Shown in pieces: positions 28,401 through 35,563 of a stretch of 45,016 nucleotides of DNA. This DNA comes from Rhodocyclales bacterium. Its GTDB lineage: Bacteria; Pseudomonadota; Gammaproteobacteria; Burkholderiales; Rhodocyclaceae. The translations under genes and the position numbers were made by a program. Positions within the stretch are counted from its first letter, which is position 1; each line of letters begins with the position of its first letter. The stretch is taken from positions 1-45,016 of the forward strand of contig PQAF01000008.1 of the NCBI GenBank assembly GCA_003105015.1, written 5' to 3'. A model generated the notes under the pieces. The model did not search any database. It was not told the origin of the DNA and was given only the letters and a program-made list of their open reading frames with translations.

Positions 28401-29883
28401 AGAAGTACTGGCCGTTGAAGGCTTCGAGGATGTGGAGTTTCTGGGTCCATTCTTGGATGAGGGCGCGGTAGCGGCTGCTTACCCCGGGCCCGAGGGCGTC
28501 GCTCATGAGCGCGCCGCCGGTGGCGAGGGTGTCGCCGACCAGGCCGGCGAGGTTGTTGCTGCGCCGCTCATTGCCGAAGGCGTCGTACTGGATGCGGTAG
28601 CGGCCGTTGCTGCGCTCTTCCATCGATTCGGCCATGCCGGAGGTGTCGGCCCAGGCGGTGAGGAGTCGGTCGAGCAGCGCACGCTGTTCGGTGCGCGTGC
28701 CGGCCGCCTGGAACTGGGCGAGGAGACCGGCCACGGCGCCGGACTGGGCGGCGGCTTGCTGGAGTTCCCTGACGTTGCCCGCACCGCTCATGTTGGGCAG
28801 GCTCCTCAGGGCTTCGGGGACTTCGATCTCTTCGGCGAACTGCGTGTGGAAGGTGTCGATGGCGAGGCGGAATTCGCCCATGGCGGAAGTCGTGCCATCC
28901 GCGCGGGTAAAGCTGCCTTCGCGGGAGAGGGTGTTGCCGTTGGAAAGACGCTGGTTCTTGAGGAGGTTCGTGAGGTTCAGGCTGACGATGCCGGCGTCCG
29001 TCAGAGAGATGAATTCGCCGCCTTGGGAGACGCCATCCTGGCTCGCATCGCGCCAGAGCTTGAGTTCGGCGAAGGCGGGGTCGTTGGCGTCGAGGATGCC
29101 GTCGCCGTTTGAATCCAAGGCAGCCAGCGCGGCAAATCCATTCGGGGCGAGCGTACCGTTGGGCAGCACCGTGAAATCGCCGAAGAGTTCGGCGCCGGTG
29201 TCGATCGTGCCGTTGGCGTTGCGGTCCCATACCAGGAGGGCGTCGTCCTTGCCGGCCCAGCCGGTCTTGGTCAATACGCCGTCGCCGTCGTGGTCGAAGT
29301 GGATGTTCGATGCGAGGCCGACTGTCTCCAGACCGTCGCCGTCCAAGTCTAGAATGATGGGGTCGCGGGGCCAGAGCCAGTTCTTAGTCCTCCGCCACAG
29401 ATCCACCCACTCTGGATTCAGGTCTCGAATCGCGTCCAGAATTCCTTTAACAAAGAAATTGTCGAACAGGCTATCAATAGCATCAAATAAACTGCTCCAG
29501 TCTTGTGCCTTTGACCATGCATTAGCTGTGTCGTAAGCCTTCTTAAATGCCTCAGCGAAGGCCATGTCAGCAGCTACCGATGCAGCGGGGCCAGCGGGCA
29601 GTGCAGCAATCCCCGCGAGCGTTCCAAGCGTCGCAGCGAAGGCTTCTTTGGTATATTGGTTCCAGTCTTGATTTTTCGCGGCATTCTGCAAGTCGCTAAC
29701 TAAGTTGGCGTCGTTGTATGTGTTGACTACTGGAGCTGCATTGTTTGCCGCATTTATTACGACACCTGATGCTTCGCCTGTAATAAATGATTGTTCAAGC
29801 CTATTCACGACCGCTTGAGCAGCCGTACCTCCAGAAACAACGACGATGCCACTTGGGGTAAAGAACAATCCCATCCCAGCCAT
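19435..29883 (-). CDS. Giant RTX/cadherin-like type I secreted protein
   Basis: Protein of 3,482 residues. Order: an N-terminal Ala/Gly-rich region (1-170) of unknown function; a calcium-binding-like segment (about 176-300) with LDLDGDG and NANGTIDTGAELFGDF; an uncharacterised helical region (300-660); then about twelve blocks of RTX nonapeptides GGxGxDx (near 675, 820, 992, 1152, 1302, 1420, 1608, 1825, 2038, 2178, 2308 and 2453). Each block is followed by a domain with the FADGT motif (haemolysin-type calcium-binding related). Five cadherin-like Ig repeats (about 2590-3088, with LPAWLxFDAxTGxFSGTP), one VCBS domain (3095-3198) and a sixth Ig repeat precede a Pro/Gly-rich linker and helical tail. 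Known relatives are calcium-stabilised adhesins or toxins exported by ABC/HlyD systems. An adhesin role is my inference. GGGGGAT precedes the ATG. Confidence 0.93.
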   Translation of the reverse strand: MAGMGLFFTPSGIVVVSGGTAAQAVVNRLEQSFITGEASGVVINAANNAAPVVNTYNDANLVSDLQNAAKNQDWNQYTKEAFAATLGTLAGIAALPAGPAASVAADMAFAEAFKKAYDTANAWSKAQDWSSLFDAIDSLFDNFFVKGILDAIRDLNPEWVDLWRRTKNWLWPRDPIILDLDGDGLETVGLASNIHFDHDGDGVLTKTGWAGKDDALLVWDRNANGTIDTGAELFGDFTVLPNGTLAPNGFAALAALDSNGDGILDANDPAFAELKLWRDASQDGVSQGGEFISLTDAGIVSLNLTNLLKNQRLSNGNTLSREGSFTRADGTTSAMGEFRLAIDTFHTQFAEEIEVPEALRSLPNMSGAGNVRELQQAAAQSGAVAGLLAQFQAAGTRTEQRALLDRLLTAWADTSGMAESMEERSNGRYRIQYDAFGNERRSNNLAGLVGDTLATGGALMSDALGPGVSSRYRALIQEWTQKLHILEAFNGQYFFNLPEQKSQTDGANWGLIVQAGSSAGSGSAAMAIEAYPILHVSFSQGQLDLLQQAYDGLKESVYASLAMQTRLRPYLDAIELIIDEAGIRLDATQLNQMLADKKALDPENTLADLLDLDRYAGGFLTGTNWAGLADFDTMIETLPQTTGIAALLGEFKVRRLTADGESQWLGDGADIVLAGEGNDRLYGNNGNDRLFGQGGDDIIYSGAGSDLLSGGAGNDLLYGAAGADTYVFGRGYGHDIIVDYAENGVQRDSVCFTGLTPADIRVTADYTDSLTFTITDTGETLRVPVINNWWRNGVGQYVFGDGTVWSHDDALHATVAAATESDDTIHGSYAGDTITGQDGNDTLIGNGGDDVIDGGAGNDLLIGSAGWNWIWENGSYRVERSTTPTLSTNGNDTYLFGRGDGQDTVIDGDRTAGNIDVLRFKEGVAPADVKLIRSGDDLVLEIRGSGDQVMLKQYFDEAWNGANGPYLIEHIAFADGTVLSFADVQAILFAGSEEAETIVGSRLDDVLTGQGGDDVLLGGAGHDVLDGGAGNDVMRGGGALNWYGQAYDGYGEGDTYRFGRGDGHDFVIEDSWAQEEPDRIELKAGITADDVRLERVRSVNGWQTSDDLRITIRDTGETLTVRNHFNESNRYAVEEIGFADGTVWDAEAIKSRSLVGEAGDDELRGFSDRDDVIEGGAGNDRLLGLSGDDMLIGGAGNDTLEGGDGSDIYRFGLGDGQDVIDERNTAGEDAVEIAAGIAPADVTVRWTLQGDMAVTLPDGSRLVVRKQANIWSEYLGIEQLRFADGTVWDWAELASRALAATDGDDAIVGGYEDDALEGGAGNDRFQDLGGYDDYLFGMGDGQDVIEDALGCVQFGPGIGQNDIAFSRDGNDLIATISASGDSVRIKDWLGSSQRIDRFYFDNGASLSISDVLAKLNVSEGAEILYGSPGGDTLTGTEKDSTIYGHEGNDVLMGGAGNDELFGEAGDDTLDGGADRDWLYGGEGNNTYIVTAGMGLDNAMGASLTVANDTVAFALGIRPEDVTVQLGNASWSGQPGDVGYYNLVIGIGGNDAMVLRNQNGGDLGSGAIQHFRFDDGTEWTLADVIARADGGKMGWQQLEWGDPATMVGSEADDEIQAYYGQSVTVQARGNDDAIHLAEGNDLVSAGMGNDTIHSGPGDDLIAGEAGNDAIDSDGGDDVIVFNYGDGHDSLRAGDGMDTLSFGPSVTPALLAAALDGDGRLVLLIEGGAGGSIILDRAHADNLPGDLERIQFIDAEGKARVFDLAGWLRVNAATLLGASEDAPLAFDGTGFELSGTVAPAGGLEAVAYAQSGDLFAMANIANNVPTDGEDVLYGTNEEDTMDAGAGNDIALGLDGNDSILGGDGNDLIHGGDGDDTLDGGDGDDRVYGGWGADTLLGGPGRDELHGEWNGDTYRYQAGDGEVVIDDGHRVIGWMSEGGWVSEEDAHDWGAEPVWDENPNILDFGPGIRPEDLHYSESNGDLVIEFAGRPGDRVILRGHMPERATQTRSVDIIRFADGTEIAADPIESIGLTQRLGDEGGSLSGSDFSDILIGGDGDDWLEGNGGSDRLVGGAGSDTYRIYKEWGSQPTETLIAETWREQDINRIELTGYVDAGDLRLEFDGRDLWLRYTEEGDAIRFAGFDPRASGMQAPVAEISLPWWGEILSFDDLLARGVRIIGTPDNDVLTGTALADWIEGREADDTMSGGADGDLYFIDADGGTDTIIDSEDGDALNTLVLPEGTTLDDVRLSYDGEGFLILDLGNTGNRIRLSGFDPENPLGSRAVENFRFGLYGDEIGYEELLERGFDIYGTDEGDVLRGTALADRVRGGDGNDLIEATPGGDWLAGEAGNDAYVVKLGDGEVTIDDVAEDDAGDVLRFGPGIDPDALRNSLRFEEDGNGGHVLLIPYGGNGDVVRLTGFDPEDVLGTHAIERFEFADGTSVDYATLVSWTFVVEGDNSGNALIGTNVGDRLYGYDGEDVMASGDGEDVLTGGLGNDVLRGGVQRDAYVVNLGDGEDVIEDALDAGIGNVLTFGEGIAREDVHIEVDGDDLLIRYGANGDVVRVSNYAPDGTAGGTVIDTFEFADGTAVTLREFMNRAPEVANPIDDQIVLEDAAFNLRLPDDLFVDADGDDILTRVAVSGYEHLPQWLQYDAATRTLYGTPENDDVGEFDVIVQGMDTLGASRLHSFNVTVQNTNDDPEAVTLLSDLRALEDSAFSFTLPAGSFRDVDVGDVLTYSATLENGDPLPAWLSFDAQTGRLEGTPTNGDVGELRLAVTATDLAGASASQVFALEVINTNDAPTIGAALAAQTATEDAAFSYALPVDAFADADSGERLSFSATLADGSALPAWLQLDATTGIFSGTPGNDDVGAVGIRVTATDLIGASVNQSFSLAVANTNDAPEAAIALTGQQATEDAPFAFTVPQDAFRDVDAGDVLALSATQADGSALPTWLGFDAATRTFSGTPVNGDVGSVTVRLIATDAAGAQASQTFTIGVTNVNDAPEVGTVLANQTGHTGTPLSWQLPDTAFVDVDAGDVLAYSARLADGSALPDWLTFDAATGTFSGTPATAGNFALRVTATDLAGAQASQTFTLDIASGGGNQAPITAPDAASVIEDRKLLAWGNVLANDRDPEGNTLRVADPGIRRGEYGVLTLMPNGTYAYVLNDCSSRVQGLGAGETVTDRFGYLASDGTQSSGGELAVTVQGTNDAPELARRLSNVQLAKGKAFSWKMPEGSFTDRDRNDSLTYTAILSNGSPLPEWLMFDAATQSFSGTAPANARGSIDVRVVASDGHGECSTASDVFRVSIGNKTVVPCGQKGNEGVGNGQDAPPPGHDYNHNDGPGSSPGQPGRRPEAGREDDPLGRFLDGFRTDAVPGHTGLPVLDPGWFGQWDDRRQMFEQPGERRVSRDFERHWSELAHALHRLDAERQSAPAWSHANQGADLSGLAGLMQGGVHGARGGVDAVSLACGSGTQLRAFAGLKEGVGKLSC
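27885..27962 (-). repeat. Internal copy of a diverged direct repeat in the RTX gene
   Basis: This stretch encodes GIAALLGEFKV....GESQWLGDG just before the first RTX block. The start of the small gene at 30168-30320 encodes SIAVLLSSFKV....NESQSLGDG on the same strand. The two copies flank the 86-residue membrane protein gene and the first 640 or so codons of the RTX gene. Confidence 0.75.
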
Positions 29884-29910
29884 TTTGATATCCCCCTTTG
29901 CGAAAGCCTA

Positions 29911-30171
29911 TTAATCTTTTTTTAAAGACCAGACGATAAACAGGGTCCCAATAATGCTCTGCATGATTGGCCAGCCATAGCTACCAAAATTTTCATGCAC
30001 AGCCAAATAAAGCCACGACCAACGCCCTGAAGCCATCGTGGAGGCATCACCGATTAGATTCGTTACCGCGAGCACAAGAAATATGATGCCGATGGACAAT
30101 CGAATACTAGCTGCACGATTAGTATCGAAATGATCTGCCACATTTCTAATTGCACTTCGTATTCGATTCAC
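29911..30171 (-). CDS. Small two-helix membrane protein
   Basis: Unrecognised protein of 86 residues with two hydrophobic helices, about residues 23-41 (IRLSIGIIFLVLAVTNLIG) and 66-82 (GWPIMQSIIGTLFIVWS), and a KKD end. I chose the GTG at 30169-30171 because GGAGG lies 8 bases upstream and because it overlaps the preceding stop as GTGA; a GTG at 30199-30201 would add ten residues. It lies 27 bp before the RTX start. Its low GC content matches the N-terminal part of the RTX gene rather than the rest. It could assist secretion or protect the cell from its neighbour's N-terminal domain; both ideas are speculative. Confidence 0.65.
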   Translation of the reverse strand: MNRIRSAIRNVADHFDTNRAASIRLSIGIIFLVLAVTNLIGDASTMASGRWSWLYLAVHENFGSYGWPIMQSIIGTLFIVWSLKKD

Positions 30172-30320
30172 GCCGCCATCCTCCACGTCGAATTCGCGCA
30201 CTTGTCACAGGTCCAACAACTTTTTTCAGCCTGAAAATTCAGTTCGCCGTCACCCAGCGACTGACTTTCGTTGGCTGAGGTACACACCTTGAAGCTGCTG
30301 AGCAAAACCGCAATGCTCAT
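30168..30320 (-). CDS. Small Cys-rich ORF derived from an RTX-gene segment
   Basis: ORF of 50 codons whose ATG overlaps the ABC exporter stop (ATGA) and is preceded by AAGGAGGAATT, the strongest ribosome-binding site in the island. Residues 2-25 resemble RTX residues 641-665 (IA.LL..FKV....ESQ.LGDG), while the second half has SCWTCDKC, a CxxCxxC cluster. Its stop overlaps the next gene's GTG. Either it is a translated small protein or a relic of an RTX gene start kept as a coupling peptide. No function is known. One exact AAAGTCAGTC motif lies in its ESQS codons. Confidence 0.55.
   Translation of the reverse strand: MSIAVLLSSFKVCTSANESQSLGDGELNFQAEKSCWTCDKCANSTWRMAA
30259..30268 (-). repeat. 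AAAGTCAGTC motif copy 5
   Basis: Exact 10-mer on the minus strand in the codons for Glu-Ser-Gln-Ser of the 50-residue ORF. The homologous site inside the RTX gene (27893-27902) differs by one base. Confidence 0.7.
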
Positions 30321-32482
30321 AATTCCTCCTTCACCACGCTCATCTGTACGGCATGCAGCCCCATATTCACCACCTCATCCACCAGCAAGCCCTTCGGCAC
30401 TTGGTGCGTAATGAAGATCATCGTCACCTTGCCCTTCAAGCGGTTGACGGTCTGGGCGAAATGCTCGGCTGTCTGTTGATCCAGATTCGAAATCGCCTCG
30501 TCGAAGATCAGCACCTGGGGGCGCTTGAGCAGTGCGCGCGCAATGGCGATGCGCTGGCGTTGGCCGCCGGATAATCCCGTGCCACGCTCGCCGATTTCCG
30601 TCTGATAGCCTTGTGGCAGTTTCTCGATGACCTCGTGGATCTCGGCGGCCTGGCAGGCGGCGATAACGTCTTCAAAAGTCGCGTGCGGGTGCGCCATGGC
30701 CAGGTTGTCGTAGATCGTGCCGGAGAAGAGCACCGTCTCTTGCGGCACGACGCCGAAGGTAGCGCGCAGTTCGTTGGCCGCCAGTTGGCGGATGTCACGT
30801 CCGTCCAGGGTGATCTGCCCTTCCTGCGGCCAGTAGAAGCCCTGCATCAGCTTGGCCAGCGTGCTTTTCCCGCAACCGGAGGGGCCCATGAGAACGGTGA
30901 GCTTACCGGTGGGGAAGCTGAGGCTGAGGTTGCGGTAGAGCCAGGGGTGTTGTTCAGAGTAGCGGAAGGAGAGATCCTTGATGGCGATCTGCCCGGTGCC
31001 GCCGGCCGAGCGTTGCGGCGTCAGGGTGAAGGGCTCCTGCGGCATGTCCAGGATGTCGCCCAGTCGCTTGACGGAAATGCTGGCCTGCTGAAACTCCTGC
31101 CATAGTCCCACCAGCCGCAGCAAAGGCTGGCTCATGCGGCTGGCGAACATCTGGAAAGCCACCAGCATGCCCACCGTCAGCCCCGTGTTCTGCATCACCA
31201 GCCAGGCGCCGACGATGAGGATGGAGAGCGTCATCACCTGTTCCAGCCCATTGGCGACGACGTTGTAGGTGTTGCCCACTTGCCTGGTGGCAAAGCCGGC
31301 GGAGAGGTATTGGGCGAGGTAGGTGCCGTAGCGCTTGCCCACGTCCGGTTCCAATTGCAGGGACTTCACCGTGGCCATGCCGGCGAGGTATTCGGTGAGG
31401 AAGGCCTGGTTGCGTGCACCGAGCAGGAATTGCTTGTCCAGCCGCGCCCGGAAGATCGGCACCATGAAGAGGCTGGCCGTAACGATCAGCGCCATGATGC
31501 CCAAGGCGATGAGCGTGAGCTGCCAGCTGTAGGCGAACATGACCGCGAGGAAGATGAGCAGGAAAGGCAGGTCGAGCACCAGGCTTACCGCTGCGCCGGA
31601 GATGAATTCGCGCAACTGCTCCACGCCGTGCAGGCGGGCGACGAGGGTGCCGGTAGGCCGGTTTTCAAAGTAGGGCAAGGGCAGGTGCAGCAGATGACGC
31701 ATGACTTTCTCGCCCAGTACCGCGTCGATGCGGCTGCCGGTGTGCAGCACCATAAACTGTCGTAACCAGCTCATGCCGCTGGTGAAGAACATGAAGACCA
31801 CCAGCGCGACGCCCAGCACGATAAGCGTGCTCTCGGAGTGATGGGCGATGACCTTATCAATAATCACCTGAGTGAACAGGGGCGTGGCCAGCCCCACGAG
31901 CTGGATGGCGAGGCTGGCGAGCAGGATGTCGCGCCAGATGGTCTTGTGGCGCAACAGTTCAGGGATGAACCAGGAAAATCCGAAGGGTTTCTTCTGCACA
32001 GCGGGGTTTTCCGCCCGGCTCGCCGATTCCGCAATCGGTGGCTCGGCTTGCGCCACCAACAGCATGAATGGCGCCGATTGCAACCGAGCAGAATCGAGCG
32101 ACAACGTCTCGGGGACGGATTGGCCGGGCTTGACCCATGCCAGGGTGTGTTCGCCGTGTTGAACGATCAGCGCTGGCGTGAGCGCTGATTCTTGTGTTGC
32201 CGCGCTGTCTGCTTCAGAGGCGGTCAGCAGTGCCACCGCAGGCAGTGGCAGCGATGGCAGGTCAACTTCCGGCCAAACCGCCAGCCCGGCCTTGAGACCG
32301 AGTGCTTCCAGTGCCTCGATGAGCGTGGGCAGATCGATCGGCGGGGGAAAACGCTTCAGCACCAGTTCGGCATCGAACGGCTGACGATACAAACCTGCGA
32401 GGCTCGCCATGAGCCACAACGCGGCTTGCGTATCTATGCGCCCCTTCGAATCGGCAACAGTATCCTGACGCGCCTCGAGCAT
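30317..32482 (-). CDS. Type I secretion ABC exporter, HlyB-like (permease and ATPase)
   Basis: Inner-membrane exporter of 721 residues. Residues 1-125 resemble a C39 peptidase-like domain; the region expected to hold the catalytic cysteine reads QAALWLMASLAGLY with no cysteine, so this is the non-cleaving HlyB type that binds RTX substrates. The transmembrane domain spans about 180-440. The nucleotide-binding domain has Walker A GPSGCGKST (533-541), signature LSGGQ (637-641), Walker B VLIFDEAISNLD and the H-loop FITHQ. It is the first gene of exporter, 50-codon ORF, two-helix protein, RTX protein, hlyD. GAAGG precedes the ATG. The RTX protein is the likely cargo. Confidence 0.95.
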   Translation of the reverse strand: MLEARQDTVADSKGRIDTQAALWLMASLAGLYRQPFDAELVLKRFPPPIDLPTLIEALEALGLKAGLAVWPEVDLPSLPLPAVALLTASEADSAATQESALTPALIVQHGEHTLAWVKPGQSVPETLSLDSARLQSAPFMLLVAQAEPPIAESASRAENPAVQKKPFGFSWFIPELLRHKTIWRDILLASLAIQLVGLATPLFTQVIIDKVIAHHSESTLIVLGVALVVFMFFTSGMSWLRQFMVLHTGSRIDAVLGEKVMRHLLHLPLPYFENRPTGTLVARLHGVEQLREFISGAAVSLVLDLPFLLIFLAVMFAYSWQLTLIALGIMALIVTASLFMVPIFRARLDKQFLLGARNQAFLTEYLAGMATVKSLQLEPDVGKRYGTYLAQYLSAGFATRQVGNTYNVVANGLEQVMTLSILIVGAWLVMQNTGLTVGMLVAFQMFASRMSQPLLRLVGLWQEFQQASISVKRLGDILDMPQEPFTLTPQRSAGGTGQIAIKDLSFRYSEQHPWLYRNLSLSFPTGKLTVLMGPSGCGKSTLAKLMQGFYWPQEGQITLDGRDIRQLAANELRATFGVVPQETVLFSGTIYDNLAMAHPHATFEDVIAACQAAEIHEVIEKLPQGYQTEIGERGTGLSGGQRQRIAIARALLKRPQVLIFDEAISNLDQQTAEHFAQTVNRLKGKVTMIFITHQVPKGLLVDEVVNMGLHAVQMSVVKEEL

Positions 32483-32584
32483 GCGTGGCCTTCGTTGTCC
32501 TGGGGGGATTCAACCGCGCCGGCTTTGGCCGATCTCGATGATGAATGGGTGCGCAATTAGAGCATGATTTCATTTCAGGAAAGT

Positions 32585-32598
32585 GTGAAATATTTCAC
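32585..32598. promoter_or_regulatory. CRP-like operator palindrome
   Basis: GTGAAATATTTCAC is a perfect 14-bp palindrome. With the preceding T it matches the CRP/Vfr consensus TGTGA-N6-TCACA at nine of ten fixed positions. It lies about 10-25 bases downstream of the predicted transcription start of the exporter operon, where binding would more likely repress than activate. Confidence 0.5.
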
Positions 32599-32615
32599 GA
32601 ATTTTTATATAATTC

Positions 32616-32644
32616 ATTTTATGAATAGCCAAATAAATAGACAA
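32616..32644 (-). promoter_or_regulatory. Candidate sigma-70 promoter of the secretion operon
   Basis: On the minus strand TTGTCT (32639-32644) and TAAAAT (32616-32621) are separated by exactly 17 bases in an AT-rich stretch, about 135 bp upstream of the exporter ATG. This is the best sigma-70-like promoter seen in the window. Confidence 0.6.
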
Positions 32645-33223
32645 CTATTTGAAAAACAATAATAATATTATGATTGCCTATTGCTTTAGACATACATCCT
32701 ATTACCACAGTTAGTTGTATCGATTTCAGAATTTGATCCAAGCCGTATCCATTTCAGTTCTTCTCAGCATTCGCCCTTGCGACGATTTCTAACTGAGAGT
32801 TGCTCGGTTCAAGAAGAAGAGACAAGAGGCGTTTAAACACCGCCCCGCCCCACACGGAAACGATCCACCATCGCAAGCGGCTCTTCGATGTTTTGGCCTT
32901 TCCTGCCTGCCGAGTGATAATTGCCAGAGGTGGCCTTGCTTCGATTCCCATTCACCACATAAGCGATCACACAGGCGCGCGTACCGCCCGGACGAATTCT
33001 CAGTAGAAACCGTCGTCAACGCCAAGATAGATAACTTTCTGGGGATGCGGCTTTGTGTTCGCGCAGGCGCGGTTGCTCGGTTTAGCCATCGCCGGGTGTG
33101 AGATCGGATGTGAATTGGCTGTGAGTTTACGGAACGGCTGTGGGTACCAGAGGACATGCGAAGCAATTAGCCGTTTGATTTATTGAAAATACATTCTCCA
33201 TATTGGACGCCGAGAAATAGCTT

Positions 33224-33684
<461 letters not shown>

Positions 33685-33688
<4 letters not shown>

Positions 33689-34485
33689 GCCTGTGGTGGC
33701 TGGCCTATCCGCTGCTCGGCTGCTTCGCCGGCTTCATCGCCGGCCTGTTCGGCGTCGGCGGCGGGCTGACCATCGTGCCGCTGCTTTTCATGCTCTTCGC
33801 CGCGCAGGGCTTCCCGCCCGAGCACGTCATGCACCTCGCGCTCGGCACCTCGATGGCGACCATCGTGATCACCTCGATCTCCAGCATGCGCGCCCACCAC
33901 GGCCACGGCGCGGTGCGCTGGGAGATCGTCAAGGCGATGGCGCCGGGACTCGTGCTCGGCACGCTGGGCGGTTCGCTGTTCGCCAGCCTGGTGCCGACGC
34001 GGCCGCTGGCCTTCGCCTTCACCGCCATCGTCTACTACGCCGCGATCCAGATGGTGCTCGACTTCAAGCCGAAGCCGACGCGCGCCCTGCCGCGCACGGC
34101 CTGGCTGTTCGCCGTCGGCATCGTCATCGGCATCGTCTCCAGCCTGGTCGCGGCCGGCGGCGGCTTCCTCTCGATCCCCTACATGGTCTGGCACAACGTG
34201 ACGATCCACCACGCCGTCGGCACCTCGGCGGCGCTGGGCTTCCCCATCGCCGTGGCGGGCACGATCGGCTACATCGCCGCCGGCTGGAAGGCCACCGGCC
34301 TGCCGGCCGGGAGCCTCGGCTACATCTACCTGCCGGCCTTCGTCGGGGTGTCGGCGATGACCATGCTGATCGCGCCGCTCGGCGCGAAGACGGCGCACCG
34401 GCTGCCGGTGAAGCAGCTCAAGCGCGCCTTCGGCGTCTTCCTCGCGCTACTGGCGACGAAGATGCTGCACGGCCTGATCGGCTGA
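33685..34485 (+). CDS. TauE/SafE family sulfite/sulfonate exporter-like permease
   Basis: Membrane protein of 266 residues with about eight helices. The N-terminal GCFAGFIAGLFGVGGGLTIVPL and the internal repeat GIVIGIVSSLVAAGGGFLSIPY are the duplicated family motif. The start is the ATG at 33685-33687, overlapping the EVE stop. Family members are implicated in movement of sulfite, organosulfonates or other small anions; the substrate here is unknown. The stop codon abuts the stop of the convergent DsrE-like gene with no spacer (TGATCA). Whether its closeness to the DsrE genes is functional is unclear, because EVE-TauE adjacency is common. Confidence 0.9.
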
Positions 34486-34944
34486 TCAGGGCTTGAGGTA
34501 GGCAAAGCCTTCCTGCTGCTGCAGGCGGCCGATCTCGGCCACGCCGGAGGGCACGATCTTCGCCTCGGAGTGCACCCTGCTCTTGTCGATCTTGCGGCCC
34601 TTCAGGGTGAATTCGCAGACGCGGAAGTCGACGCCCTTCATGACGAGATCGTCCACGGCGGCATCGTAGGGATTGCCGTTCTTGTCCTTGGCGCCCTCGA
34701 GCAGGAAATCGATTCCCTTGTAGTGCGTCACCACGACGATTTTCGCCTTCGGATCGACGGCAAGGTGGTTGCGGATGTTGCGCAAGCCGTCGCTGGCCTG
34801 CTCCAGTCCGCCGTTGATGTGGTAGATGACCTTGTTGGCATCCGCGCTCTTGCCGGCCGTGCCGCCGCCGGAGGCGCAGGCCACGGCGGAAAACAGGACG
34901 GAAATGCCTAAAAGGACGCGTTGCAGCAGATTGGCGTTTTTCAT
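34486..34944 (-). CDS. Exported DsrE-like protein A (possible lipoprotein)
   Basis: Protein of 152 residues with an N-terminal export signal and a weak lipobox-like SAVAC (Cys23). The rest is a DsrE-like fold: VIYHINGGLEQASDGLRNI, KIVVVTHYKGIDFLLEGA, then VDDLVMKGVDFRVCEFTLKG with a cysteine at residue 110, ending QEGFAYLKP. DsrE-family proteins commonly carry or bind sulfur on a conserved cysteine. I chose the ATG at 34942-34944 because AAAGGAG lies just upstream; a Met five codons earlier would bury it. It lies 34 bp after the second DsrE-like gene and is co-transcribed with it. Confidence 0.82.
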   Translation of the reverse strand: MKNANLLQRVLLGISVLFSAVACASGGGTAGKSADANKVIYHINGGLEQASDGLRNIRNHLAVDPKAKIVVVTHYKGIDFLLEGAKDKNGNPYDAAVDDLVMKGVDFRVCEFTLKGRKIDKSRVHSEAKIVPSGVAEIGRLQQQEGFAYLKP

Positions 34945-34978
34945 CGCGACTCCTTTCATGTGTGTTTCGAACGCAGGC

Positions 34979-35404
34979 CTACGGCCGCACCACCGTCCAG
35001 CCCTGCTTGCTCTTCTCGACGATCTCGATGACGCCGGCCTTCACGTAGGCGATCTTCGGGTGCATGTCGGCCTTGGTCAGCTTCTGGCCCTTCATGGTGT
35101 TCTCGCACATCAGCACGTCGGCGCCTTCCGCCAGCGCGTCGTCAACGCGGTTGGCGATCGTCGAGTCGAACTTGAGCATGCCGGAACCGAGGCCGAAGAC
35201 GACCACCTCGACCTGCACCTTGTCCTTGCCGTAGGCGGTCTGAATGTTCTTGACGACATTCAGCGCCTGGTTCCAGGTCTTCGGGTTGTCGTCGCTGACC
35301 TGGATCAGAACGCCCGGCCTGGCCGGTTCGGCCAGCGCGACGGGTGCCCCCAGCGCAAGGACTACACCCGAAAACACGAATTGAAAGAATGTCCTGCGAA
35401 TCAT
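34979..35404 (-). CDS. Exported DsrE-like protein B
   Basis: Protein of 141 residues with a clear signal peptide (MIRRTFF start, cleavage after APVALA). The mature part is DsrE-like: GVLIQVSDDNPKTWNQALNV, KVQVEVVVFGLGSGML, then ALAEGADVLMCENTMKG with Cys100 and the C-terminal KQGWTVVRP. It resembles protein A and the C-terminal domain of the anti-sigma factor encoded divergently. AGAGAGGAG precedes the ATG. About 65 bp upstream is a promoter-like sequence nearly identical to that of the sigma-factor gene, so it is probably a target of that sigma factor. Confidence 0.85.
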   Translation of the reverse strand: MIRRTFFQFVFSGVVLALGAPVALAEPARPGVLIQVSDDNPKTWNQALNVVKNIQTAYGKDKVQVEVVVFGLGSGMLKFDSTIANRVDDALAEGADVLMCENTMKGQKLTKADMHPKIAYVKAGVIEIVEKSKQGWTVVRP

Positions 35405-35468
35405 GATGGCTCCTCTCTGTTGGAAAATGCGCCGTCAATGCTTGTTCTTGAGTCCGGCGGCGGCACAA

Positions 35469-35499
35469 GGTAAGACGCGCCGCCGGCCGGGTTTATTCC
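35469..35499 (-). promoter_or_regulatory. ECF-type promoter candidate for the DsrE-like genes
   Basis: On the minus strand GGAAT (35495-35499) is followed after exactly 17 bases by CGTC (35474-35477) and TTA. GGAAT/CGTC with about 17 bases is a classic extracytoplasmic-function sigma pattern. It matches the sigma-gene promoter at 23 of 31 positions. Confidence 0.7.
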
Positions 35500-35513
35500 C
35501 CGCGGCCAGCCAT

Positions 35514-35544
35514 GGAATAAAACCGGCGTGCGCTGCGTCATAAT
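35514..35544 (+). promoter_or_regulatory. ECF-type promoter candidate for the sigma/anti-sigma operon
   Basis: GGAAT (35514-35518) is followed after exactly 17 bases by CGTC (35536-35539) and ATAAT. It ends about 20 bases before the sigma factor ATG. Its sequence, including AAA after GGAAT and CCGGC in the spacer, is shared with the divergent DsrE promoter, which suggests autoregulation. Confidence 0.7.
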
Positions 35545-35563
35545 GGGACGGGAGGGAAATCCG

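Larger units (their letters stand above)
32483..33223. other. 741-bp intergenic right end of the island
   Basis: I recognise no gene here. Bases 32560-32750 are strongly AT-rich and hold the exporter promoter candidate and a CRP-like palindrome. Bases 32750-33200 have several short open frames on both strands without good ribosome-binding sites or recognisable motifs; they may be decayed mobile DNA, but I cannot name a source. The EVE gene follows at 33224. Confidence 0.6.
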